The notes below the pieces were generated by a model. It saw only the letters and a program-made list of their open reading frames with translations. It had not been told where the DNA came from and ran no database searches. The translations under genes were made by a program, and so were the position numbers. From Alphaproteobacteria bacterium (GTDB lineage: Bacteria; Pseudomonadota; Alphaproteobacteria; CACIAM-22H2), in contig CANMWW010000019.1 in assembly GCA_947500965.1 (NCBI GenBank), forward strand, positions 1 through 12,426: DNA of 12,426 nucleotides. The letters are read 5' to 3'. This document shows, one piece after another, positions 6,181 to 12,250 of the stretch. The stretch's first letter is position 1. Every line of letters begins with the position of its first letter.

Positions 6181-7038
6181 TCACTTCAGGGCGAAGCCGA
6201 GGGCGCGCAGCGCCGCCCCGAGCTTCTCGCGCCCGCCGAAATTGGCGAGCGTGCCGACCCGCGCCAGCACGCGCCTGGCCCATCCATCGGCGGAGACCTC
6301 GTTGCGGCGCGAGAAATCCTCCATGCGCGGGTCGTAGGCGGCGACCAGCGCCGCCTCCTGCGTCGCGTCGTGGCGGCCGCGGAAGACGATGGCCTGCTGC
6401 GGCAGGCGCGGCTTGACCTCGCCCTCCGCGCCGGGCGCGGCCCGGCCGACGCACAGGCCGAAGACGCCCACGCAGCCCGGCGGCAGGCCGAGCAGCCGCG
6501 CCACCGCCTCCGGGTCGTTGCGCAGCGCGCCGATGTAGACGGTGGAGAGCCCCATGGCCTCGGCCGCCACGACCGCGTTCTGGGCCGCGAGCGCGGCGTC
6601 GATCGCGGCGACCAGGAAGCTCTCGAGGTAGTCGAGGGCGACCATCTCCTGCCCCGCGCGATCGCCGAGGCGGCGGTTGCGCGACAGGTCGGCCAGGAAG
6701 ACGAGGAAGAGCGGGCACTCGCGGATGTGCTTCTGGTTGGACGCGATGCGCGCGAGCGCGTCGCGCGCGGCCGGGTCCTCGACCACGGCGACCGACCAGC
6801 TCTGCAGGTTGGACGAGGTCGCGGCGGACTGGGCGGCGGCGACCAGCGTCTCCAGCGTGCCGGGAGGCAGCGGGTCCGGCAGGTAGCCGCGCACCGAGCG
6901 ATGCGACAGCAGCAGCTCGAGATGCGCGTTCCACGGCCCGTCCGGCAGCGCCGGGGCGCCCGGCCCGTAGCGGCGCGCGAGCGCCTCGGCGCGCGGGATC
7001 GAGGCGGCGGGTGCTGGGGTCGCGGCGGCTGCTGGCAT
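6181..7038 (-). CDS. NfsA-like nitroreductase / NADPH-dependent flavin oxidoreductase
   Basis: This is an FMN-binding nitroreductase-fold enzyme expected to pass electrons from NAD(P)H to nitroaromatics, quinones or flavins; the natural substrate is unknown. Family marks are LLLSHRSVRGYLPDPL at about 43-58 (FMN phosphate contact), SAATSSNLQSWSVAVVED at 71-88, GLSTVYIGALRNDP at 163-176 and GVFGLCVGRA at 191-200. The C-terminal region ending LGAALRALGFALK resembles the extended C terminus of the NfsA/FRP group. At 285 residues it exceeds E. coli NfsA (240), mainly through an N-terminal Ala/Pro stretch of about 30 residues. The ATG at 7038 has AGGA 9 bases upstream. The frame stays open further up, into the opposite-strand tRNA gene, where a start is unlikely; an ATG at 7101 lacks a ribosome-binding site. 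It diverges from tRNA-Ser. Confidence 0.88.
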   Translation of the reverse strand: MPAAAATPAPAASIPRAEALARRYGPGAPALPDGPWNAHLELLLSHRSVRGYLPDPLPPGTLETLVAAAQSAATSSNLQSWSVAVVEDPAARDALARIASNQKHIRECPLFLVFLADLSRNRRLGDRAGQEMVALDYLESFLVAAIDAALAAQNAVVAAEAMGLSTVYIGALRNDPEAVARLLGLPPGCVGVFGLCVGRAAPGAEGEVKPRLPQQAIVFRGRHDATQEAALVAAYDPRMEDFSRRNEVSADGWARRVLARVGTLANFGGREKLGAALRALGFALK

Positions 7039-7162
7039 GAGGAGGCGTCCTGTCGGCAAGGGCCCATCGCTGGGCGGGCAGGCGGAGCGAGGCACCGGCA
7101 TCGCCCGGCGGCCACGGAAGCGGAGGCGGAGACTAGCGCGCCCCGCGACCCACCCGCGACGC

Positions 7163-7191
7163 TTGCGGCATCGCCGCCCCTTCGCTAGGTT
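7163..7191 (+). promoter_or_regulatory. Probable promoter of tRNA-Ser(CGA)
   Basis: TTGCGG (7163-7168) and TAGGTT (7186-7191) are separated by exactly 17 bases and would start transcription near 7198, about 24 bases before the mature tRNA. Each box matches only 3 of 6 consensus bases, so the call rests on position and spacing. The remainder of the 183-base gap between the divergent nitroreductase and tRNA genes shows nothing else I can name. Confidence 0.45.
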
Positions 7192-7221
7192 CCCGCGCGA
7201 TTTTCGACCAGCGGCAACCGC

Positions 7222-7311
7222 GGAAGGGTGGCAGAGCGGTTGAATGCACCGCACTCGAAATGCGGCATGCCCTCACGGGCATCGGGGGTTCGAATCCCCC
7301 CCCTTCCGCCA
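7222..7311 (+). tRNA. tRNA-Ser (anticodon CGA)
   Basis: The 90-base gene folds into a complete class II tRNA. The acceptor stem is GGAAGGG (7222-7228) with CCCTTCC (7301-7307), followed by discriminator G and an encoded CCA (7309-7311). The D-arm contains GCAGAGCGGTTGAATGC. The anticodon stem is CCGCA/TGCGG with loop CTCGAAA, so the anticodon is CGA, reading UCG codons. The long variable arm ATGCCC-TCAC-GGGCAT is diagnostic of serine. The T-arm is GGGGG-TTCGAAT-CCCCC. A tRNA-Ser gene near rplU-rpmA occurs in other alphaproteobacteria. No clear intrinsic terminator follows. Confidence 0.97.
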
Positions 7312-7460
7312 GATTTCCAACAGCAATTGCCTGAATTGATCGGCTTGCCGCACGGAGCCGCACGAGCAATGCGCACGATTTTTCCGGCAACCAGAATCCG
7401 CCCCCTCTAAAGGTAACGTAGAGGCTGCAAAGGCCCTGATGCGCGAGATGCATCCGAAGC

Positions 7461-7466
7461 AGGAGG
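7461..7466 (+). promoter_or_regulatory. Ribosome-binding site that sets a TTG start for the LprI-like gene
   Basis: A perfect AGGAGG lies 5 bases before TTG at 7472. The in-frame ATGs at 7439 and 7448 lie upstream of this site and have no comparable site of their own, so the TTG is preferred. Confidence 0.75.
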
Positions 7467-7471
7467 TGACA

Positions 7472-8140
7472 TTGGCCAGGAGTCTCTGGAGCGGCCTCGT
7501 GCTCGCCTGCATCCTTGCCGCGTGCGCGGCGCCCGCCTGGTCGGCGAGCTTCGATTGCCGCAAGGGCAGCCGGCCGGTCGAGAAGTTCATATGCTCCAAC
7601 CCGGAGCTCGACGCCGCCGATGGCCGCATGGGCGACGTCTATCGCCGTGTCAACGCGAGCTTCCCGCTGAAGGGCTTCGTGCAGGCGACGCAGCGCGAGT
7701 TCGTCGCCGGCTTCCCCTACTGCATGAACGGCACCGACAACCGGCCATCGACCGGCCCCGCGTCGCTTCGCCGATGCCTCGACTGGGTCGCGCGCCGCAC
7801 CGCCGAACTCGAGTCCTACGAGCGGGCGATCGTCTACACGAGCGCTGCCGACAGGTTCACGCATGACGACCTCGCGATCCTCGTCGACGGAGCGAAGGAC
7901 CGCAGGCGTGTCAGGATGTGGGGAAACTGGATGCCCCACGCCTTCGACCCCAAGCCCTTCCCCGCCGGCTCGCTCTGCGACATCGAGGAGGAGTTGAAGC
8001 CGGTGCGCGGGGGCTTCCGGATGGACAGCCACGAGGACGTCACCCTGCGCTTCTCCGAGACGGAGCTGCGGATCGACGGGCTCATCATGTGCTCCGCGCG
8101 CAACACGATCGGCGCGGGGACCTACAGGCGCGCGAAGTGA
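7472..8140 (+). CDS. Exported LprI-like (DUF1311) protein, possible lipoprotein
   Basis: From the TTG start the 222-residue product opens with a clear export signal: Arg3, then a hydrophobic core (about 8-20). It holds either a lipobox L15-A16-A17-C18 or a signal peptidase I site around A22-W23-S24. The mature start SFDCRKGSRPVEKFICSNPE (26-45), followed by LDAADGRMGDVYRR, is the signature of the LprI N-terminal domain (DUF1311), named for a mycobacterial lysozyme-inhibiting lipoprotein. Further paired cysteines (C84, C102) suggest disulfides outside the cytoplasm. The C-terminal ~100 residues match nothing I recognise. The protein is probably periplasmic or membrane-anchored; lysozyme inhibition is only one possibility, since most DUF1311 proteins are uncharacterised. 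The next gene begins 23 bases downstream. Confidence 0.82.
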   Translation: MARSLWSGLVLACILAACAAPAWSASFDCRKGSRPVEKFICSNPELDAADGRMGDVYRRVNASFPLKGFVQATQREFVAGFPYCMNGTDNRPSTGPASLRRCLDWVARRTAELESYERAIVYTSAADRFTHDDLAILVDGAKDRRRVRMWGNWMPHAFDPKPFPAGSLCDIEEELKPVRGGFRMDSHEDVTLRFSETELRIDGLIMCSARNTIGAGTYRRAK

Positions 8141-8163
8141 CGCGCACCCGGGGGGAAGAAGCG

Positions 8164-8916
8164 ATGGATACCTGGCATGTCATCGACCGCGCCGGCCGGC
8201 AGCACGGACCGCTCTCGCACTACGCCGCCGCGAAAACGATCCAGTCCGGGATGGCGAGCGGCACCTTCGGCCCCGAGAGCGAGATCTGGCACCAGTCCTT
8301 CGGCGCGACGTGGAAGACGATCGCGACCTCGGAGTTCGCGCATCTCCTGGGCCAGGCAGGGCCGCCGCCACGCGGGCCCTCGGGACCGCCGCCTCGCGAG
8401 GCCCCGCACGGTCACGCGCCTAATCACCAGCCCACGCATCACCACGCCCAGCACCAGCCACACGGCACGTCGGGCTGGGACAGCGCTCCCTTCACGGCAG
8501 GCGTCCCCTTCTTCCCCGAGAAGTCGGTCGTCGTCATCGTCTACGTGCTGTACCTGCTCGGCATCGTTTCCTTCTTCATCACGCCGCTGATCGGGCTGAT
8601 CATCGCCTACGTGCAGCGGGGTTCCTCGACGCCGACGGGTCGGTCGCACTTCACCTTCCAGATCTACACGTTCTGGCTCTCGGTGCTCTACGCCGTGCTG
8701 TTCTACGTCGCGGCCACGGTCTTCCTGGCCCTGTTCGCCGGCATCGGCCTCGTCAACCCGCTGGCGGGCTGGTCCGGCTTCGGCCTCTGGATCACGTCAT
8801 TCGTCGTCATCGCGATCGGGCAGTTCGTCTGGCATCTGGTGCGCGTGATCAGGGGACTGGTGTACGCGAACGGCAACCGCCCGATCGCGGATCCCACTTC
8901 CTGGTGGCTGGGCTAG
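8164..8916 (+). CDS. GYF_2-domain membrane protein with His/Pro-rich linker and DUF4870-like membrane region
   Basis: The 250-residue protein has three parts. Residues 1-62 (starting MDTWHVIDRAGRQHGPLSHY, with IWHQSFGATWKTI at 41-53) look like a GYF_2 domain, a small peptide-binding fold often fused to bacterial membrane proteins. Residues 66-102 form a Pro- and His-rich linker with 8 histidines between 82 and 100. Residues 121-230 form a multi-pass membrane region (about 121-150, 168-192 and 207-229); LIGLIIAYVQRG and SHFTFQIYTFWLS resemble the DUF4870/Tic20-like membrane family. No signal peptide is present, so the GYF part is probably cytoplasmic. Its job is unknown; it may recruit a Pro-rich partner to the membrane. 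The ATG at 8164 is preceded by a weak purine-rich GGGGGGAAGAA. It probably shares a transcript with the LprI-like gene. Confidence 0.78.
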   Translation: MDTWHVIDRAGRQHGPLSHYAAAKTIQSGMASGTFGPESEIWHQSFGATWKTIATSEFAHLLGQAGPPPRGPSGPPPREAPHGHAPNHQPTHHHAQHQPHGTSGWDSAPFTAGVPFFPEKSVVVIVYVLYLLGIVSFFITPLIGLIIAYVQRGSSTPTGRSHFTFQIYTFWLSVLYAVLFYVAATVFLALFAGIGLVNPLAGWSGFGLWITSFVVIAIGQFVWHLVRVIRGLVYANGNRPIADPTSWWLG

Positions 8917-8918
8917 CG

Positions 8919-8953
8919 CCCGCGGCCCGGATACGGACTGGCCGCCCCGCGGG
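8919..8953 (+). terminator. Possible hairpin after the GYF membrane gene
   Basis: CCCGCGG (8919-8925) and CCGCGGG (8947-8953) form a 7-bp inverted repeat around a 21-base loop, starting 3 bases after the stop codon. An alternative stem pairs GCGGCC (8922-8927) with GGCCGC (8940-8945). There is no T-run, so a terminator role is only suggested by position. Confidence 0.3.
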
Positions 8954-9000
8954 ATGATCGCCTGGAGCCGGCATTCCCGTGGAAGAGGAGACGCGAGCGG

Positions 9001-9981
9001 ATGAAGCCGAGGATCGCCTTCGTGGGCGTGGCCCACTGGCACGCGCCGATCTACCGCGATTGCCTCTCGCGGCTCGACGCCGAAGTGGTCGGCGCGAGCG
9101 ACCTCGACACGACGGCCGGGCGCGACGCGGCCGAAAGGCTCGCCGTCCCCTTCTCGGCGGACGCCGCGGACATGCTCGCGCGCTGCCGGCCCGACTTCGT
9201 CTTCGTGACGCCGCGCCACGACCGGGCGCTGGAGGAGATCGCGCCGGTCCTCGACCGCCGCCTGCCCTTCCTCGTCGAGAAACCGATGGGCGTCGATGGC
9301 CGCGTCGCCGCCGAGGTCGCGCGCCGCTCGGAGGAAGCCGGCGCCTGGGCCGCGCCGGCGCTGCCCAACCGCCTGCTCGAGATCTGGGACCGCGTCGCGC
9401 GCCTGTCAGGCGAGGGCAGGCTCGGGACGGTCATGCATGCGAGCTTCCGGCTCATCAACGGGCCGCCGGGGCGCTATCGCACCATGCACCGCGTGCCCTG
9501 GATGCTCGACCCCGCGATCGGCGGCGGCGGCGCGCTGCGCAATCTCGGCATGCATGGCGCCGACGCGATCCTCCATCTCGCGGGCGGCGCCACGCCGCGC
9601 ATCGACGCCGCGTGCACCACGACGCATGGCTATCGCGAGCGCGTCGATGAATACGCCACCGCGACCATGGTGCTGCCGGGCGGCACGGCCGTGCAGATGG
9701 AGGCGGGCTACAGCTGGGCGGCGCCCACCGGCGGCGACTTCGAATGGCGCATTGCGGCGACCGGCGCCTACCTGCAGCAGGTCAAGGGCAGGCTCGTGGT
9801 GCGCATGGCCGACGGCGCGGTCGAGGAACTCGAGACAGTCCAGCCGAGCTACCAGCCGATGGTCGAGCGCGTGCTCGCGGACTTCGCGGCCGGCCGGCCG
9901 CCCTTCGCGAAGCTGGCCGAATGCGCCGCCGCGACGGCGCTGTGCGACCGCGTCTACGAGGCAGCCGCTCGGCCGGGCTGA
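9001..9981 (+). CDS. Gfo/Idh/MocA-family oxidoreductase
   Basis: The 326-residue protein has the two-domain layout of NAD(P)-dependent sugar or cyclitol dehydrogenases. It has an N-terminal Rossmann half (RIAFVGVAHWHAPIYRD at 4-20, GASDLD at 31-36), the family hallmark VEKP at 92-95, and a C-terminal alpha/beta substrate domain. Two departures stand out. The usual G-x-G-x-x-G nucleotide loop reads G-V-A-H-W-H. In the active-site stretch GGALRNLGMHGADA, the position often held by Asp is Asn181, while His185 is kept. The substrate is unknown; it may not be a simple sugar dehydrogenase. The ATG at 9001 has AGGAG 10 bases upstream. It converges with the TPR gene, with 7 bases between stops. Confidence 0.88.
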   Translation: MKPRIAFVGVAHWHAPIYRDCLSRLDAEVVGASDLDTTAGRDAAERLAVPFSADAADMLARCRPDFVFVTPRHDRALEEIAPVLDRRLPFLVEKPMGVDGRVAAEVARRSEEAGAWAAPALPNRLLEIWDRVARLSGEGRLGTVMHASFRLINGPPGRYRTMHRVPWMLDPAIGGGGALRNLGMHGADAILHLAGGATPRIDAACTTTHGYRERVDEYATATMVLPGGTAVQMEAGYSWAAPTGGDFEWRIAATGAYLQQVKGRLVVRMADGAVEELETVQPSYQPMVERVLADFAAGRPPFAKLAECAAATALCDRVYEAAARPG

Positions 9982-9988
9982 GGCAGCG

Positions 9989-11308
9989 TCACCCCGCGAG
10001 GCTGGCGCGCCACGCCGCGTCCCGCGGGGATGGGCGGCGGCGGAGGCGGCGGTCGAGCAGCGCGCGCGCCTTCTGCGCCTGGCCGCTGCGCGTCAGCGCG
10101 ACGAGCAGCGTGTCCTCGAAGACCTCGCGCTGCGCGCCGCTGCCGCCGACGCGCGGCACCTCGGCCAGCACCGGCTCGATGAGCCGCGCGCAGGCCGCGT
10201 CGTCGCCCTCCGCGAAGGCGAGGACGGCCCTGCACAGCGCGGGCACGACGGGCCCGGCGGCGAGCGTGCCTGCCTCGACGAGCGCGGCGAGCTCCGACGC
10301 GCGCGCCTCCACCGCCGCGCGGTCGCCCGTCGCGGCGGCCAGCATCGCCATGTGGACGTCGGCGAAGGGAAGTCCCGCGCGCGGATGGAGCGGCGCGGCA
10401 TGGGCGGCGACCTCCTCCCATGCGCCGGCCGGCGCCTCGTGCCCGCAGGCGCGCAGGCGCCAGAGGAAGGACACGCAATCGCTCAGCACGTTGAGCGGCA
10501 GCCCCAGCGACGCCGAGGGCCGCACATGGCGCTCATAGGCGGCGAGCGCGCCAGCCACGTCGCCGCGCTCCAGCGCCGCGAGCGCGGCATGCCAGGCGAG
10601 ATGCCCGTGCAGCGTCCCGCCGCGGTCGTAGCCTGGAAGCCAGCCAGCCAGGAGCCGCGTCGCATCGTCGCCGGATCCCGCCTCGAACATCGCGTGCGCG
10701 AGCGCATGCACCGCGTTCGCGTTCGCGCGGCGCAGCGCGAGCGAGCGCTCGGCCATCGCGCGGCCGCGCGCGGCGGCACCGTTCTCGGCGTGCGACCATC
10801 CGCGATAGGCGAGGAACCACCAGTCGTCGGCGTCGAAATGCGCCGCATGGCGCTCGCACAGGTCGACGCGCGCCTGGTCGTGCGTGGCCATGCCGGAGAA
10901 GGCCAGGAGCCCGAAGGCGCCGAGCGGCAGGCCGAGGACGACGACGTCGCGCGGCCATCCGTCGGCATGGGCGAGCGCGCGCCGCAGCGCCTCGGCCGAC
11001 CGGCCATGGATCGCATGGGCGAGCACGTCGACATGGCTGCGCTCGCGCGCGTCGGCGTTGCGCGTGGCGATTTCGGCCGCCACGGCGATGCCGGCACGCG
11101 CCGCCTCCGCCTCGCCGCGCACGCCATGCAGGCGCGCGCGCGCGGCATGGGCCAGCGCGAAATCGGGGTCGGCGGCGACCGCGGCGTCGAGCGGCGCGGC
11201 GGCGCCGGGCCACGCGGAGAGCATGAGGTCGATGCCCTCGCGGTAGCGCGCGGCCGCGACGTCCGAGCTGGTCGAGAGCGGAAGGCCGCGGCTGTCGGCA
11301 TGGGCCAT
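9989..11308 (-). CDS. TTC38-like tetratricopeptide repeat protein
   Basis: The 439-residue product starts MAHADSRGLPLSTSSDVAAA and continues as helical repeats rich in Ala, Leu and Arg. Blocks such as PLDAAVAADPDFALAHAARA, WWFLAYRGWSHAENG, VHALAHAMFEAGSGDDATRL and GHLAWHAALAALERGDVAGA match the layout of the tetratricopeptide repeat protein 38 family (human TTC38, 469 residues). No signal peptide or membrane segment is seen, so it is probably cytoplasmic. The function of bacterial TTC38-like proteins is not established; protein-protein scaffolding is the usual TPR role. The ATG at 11308 has a very strong GGGAGGAGG (11318-11326) 9 bases upstream, which itself encodes the last glycines of the preceding gene. 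A longer open frame upstream is in the wrong frame for the substrate-binding gene and is not real. Confidence 0.85.
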   Translation of the reverse strand: MAHADSRGLPLSTSSDVAAARYREGIDLMLSAWPGAAAPLDAAVAADPDFALAHAARARLHGVRGEAEAARAGIAVAAEIATRNADARERSHVDVLAHAIHGRSAEALRRALAHADGWPRDVVVLGLPLGAFGLLAFSGMATHDQARVDLCERHAAHFDADDWWFLAYRGWSHAENGAAARGRAMAERSLALRRANANAVHALAHAMFEAGSGDDATRLLAGWLPGYDRGGTLHGHLAWHAALAALERGDVAGALAAYERHVRPSASLGLPLNVLSDCVSFLWRLRACGHEAPAGAWEEVAAHAAPLHPRAGLPFADVHMAMLAAATGDRAAVEARASELAALVEAGTLAAGPVVPALCRAVLAFAEGDDAACARLIEPVLAEVPRVGGSGAQREVFEDTLLVALTRSGQAQKARALLDRRLRRRPSPRDAAWRASLAG

Positions 11309-11313
11309 GGCGA

Positions 11314-12243
11314 TCAGCCTCCTCCCGGCCCTGCTTGCGGCGCGTGCCCGGGAACCAGCGCGTTCGTCATGAAGGCGCCGGGCCGCGGCGACGCCGCGCC
11401 GAGCAGGCCAAGGCCCGCCATGGTCGCGAGCGCGCGCGCCCATGCGGCCTCGTCCATCGCGCCGGGCGCGATGCCTTCCGGCGGCGACAGCGCGGGCCGA
11501 AGCCTTGCCAGCACGCGCAGCGCCGCCTCGTCGTCGAGCAGCGCGCGCGCCGCCGGGGGCTGCAGCGCCAGGACCTCGGTCGCCACGGAAGGATCGCGCA
11601 TCGCGGCGAGGCCGCGCAGGCAGGCCCGCAGCACCGCGCGCAACGCGTCGGGGCGCGAGGCGACGAGGTCGGCGCGCGCGAGGATGGCGGCGCCGGGCAT
11701 CGGCGCGAGGTCGTCGATCGCGAGGTAGCGCAGCGACTCGCCTGCCCGCTCGAGCGCCTCGCGCGTCTCGTAGAACACGAAGAAGCCGTCCACCTCGCCG
11801 CGCCGCAGCGCCGCTAGCCCGTCGAGGCCGAGCCCGGTGACCACGTGCGCGACGCCGCGCGGATCGAGGCCCGCGGCGAGCGAGATCGCGTCGAGCTGCT
11901 GCGCGGTGCCACCGCCCGCCGAGGCGACGCCGATGCGCAGCCCCTGGAGGTCCTGCGCGCGCCGCAGCTCGCGGTCCGACGCAATCTCGAAGAAGCCGCG
12001 ATAGGCGACCTGCGCGATCGACACGACCGGCGCGCCGCGCGCGATCGCCGGGCACGAGGCGAGCGGCGCGGACATGCCGAGCTCCGCCTCGCCGCGCGCC
12101 ACCGCGCCCACGGCGTCGGCCGTGCCGGCGCCGGAGGCCACGCGCAGCTCGACGCCCTCCTGCGCGAACCAGCCGCGCGCGGCCGCGACCGCGAGGAAGC
12201 CCTGCAGCAGCGTGGGCCGCGACGGGCTGGTCCAGCGCAGCAT
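11314..12243 (-). CDS. NMT1/SsuA-like substrate-binding protein without an export signal
   Basis: The 309-residue protein opens with LRWTSPSRPTLLQGFLAVAA, then GWFAQEGVELRVASGAGTAD and a block ending ARGEAELGMS. This matches the N-terminal lobe of periplasmic binding proteins of the NMT1/THI5/SsuA type used by ABC importers for sulfonates, nitrate or pyrimidine precursors. LQGLRIGVASAGGGTAQQLD and LRRGEVDGFFVFYETREAL are the usual hinge and second-lobe segments. Such proteins normally begin with a signal peptide or lipobox, but this one starts directly with the mature domain, and an in-frame TGA at 12265-12267 rules out a longer start. It may act in the cytoplasm or have lost its export signal. 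It lies 7 bases after the upstream partial gene and 5 bases before the TPR gene; no permease or ATPase gene is visible. The ligand is unknown. Confidence 0.8.
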   Translation of the reverse strand: MLRWTSPSRPTLLQGFLAVAAARGWFAQEGVELRVASGAGTADAVGAVARGEAELGMSAPLASCPAIARGAPVVSIAQVAYRGFFEIASDRELRRAQDLQGLRIGVASAGGGTAQQLDAISLAAGLDPRGVAHVVTGLGLDGLAALRRGEVDGFFVFYETREALERAGESLRYLAIDDLAPMPGAAILARADLVASRPDALRAVLRACLRGLAAMRDPSVATEVLALQPPAARALLDDEAALRVLARLRPALSPPEGIAPGAMDEAAWARALATMAGLGLLGAASPRPGAFMTNALVPGHAPQAGPGGG

Positions 12244-12250
12244 CGCGCGC

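Noticed and set aside
7039..7254. N-terminal extension of the nitroreductase frame to 7254
   Set aside because: It would start inside the opposite-strand tRNA-Ser gene and encodes only Arg-rich sequence without family similarity.
7321..7338. Short inverted repeat CAATT/AATTG after tRNA-Ser as a terminator
   Set aside because: Only 5 weak A/T-rich pairs and no T-run directly behind; it is not distinguishable from chance.
7439..7471. ATG starts at 7439 and 7448 for the LprI-like gene
   Set aside because: They place a charged, non-signal leader before the signal peptide and have no ribosome-binding site, whereas TTG at 7472 has a perfect AGGAGG at 5 bases and a clean signal peptide.
7133..8032. 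Minus-strand open frame of about 299 codons covering the tRNA and the LprI-like gene
   Set aside because: It runs antisense through a tRNA gene and an exported protein with clear family motifs, and it has no recognisable domain.
9296..11728. Very long plus-strand open frame (about 810 codons) opposite the TPR gene
   Set aside because: It is antisense to a protein with clear TPR and binding-protein signatures, is dominated by Arg/Ala/Pro from GC-rich shadow codons, and lacks any recognisable domain.
11309..12055. Upstream extension of the TPR frame giving a 688-residue protein
   Set aside because: The extra residues are an Arg/Ala-rich shadow of the binding-protein gene; a strong ribosome-binding site marks the start at 11308.
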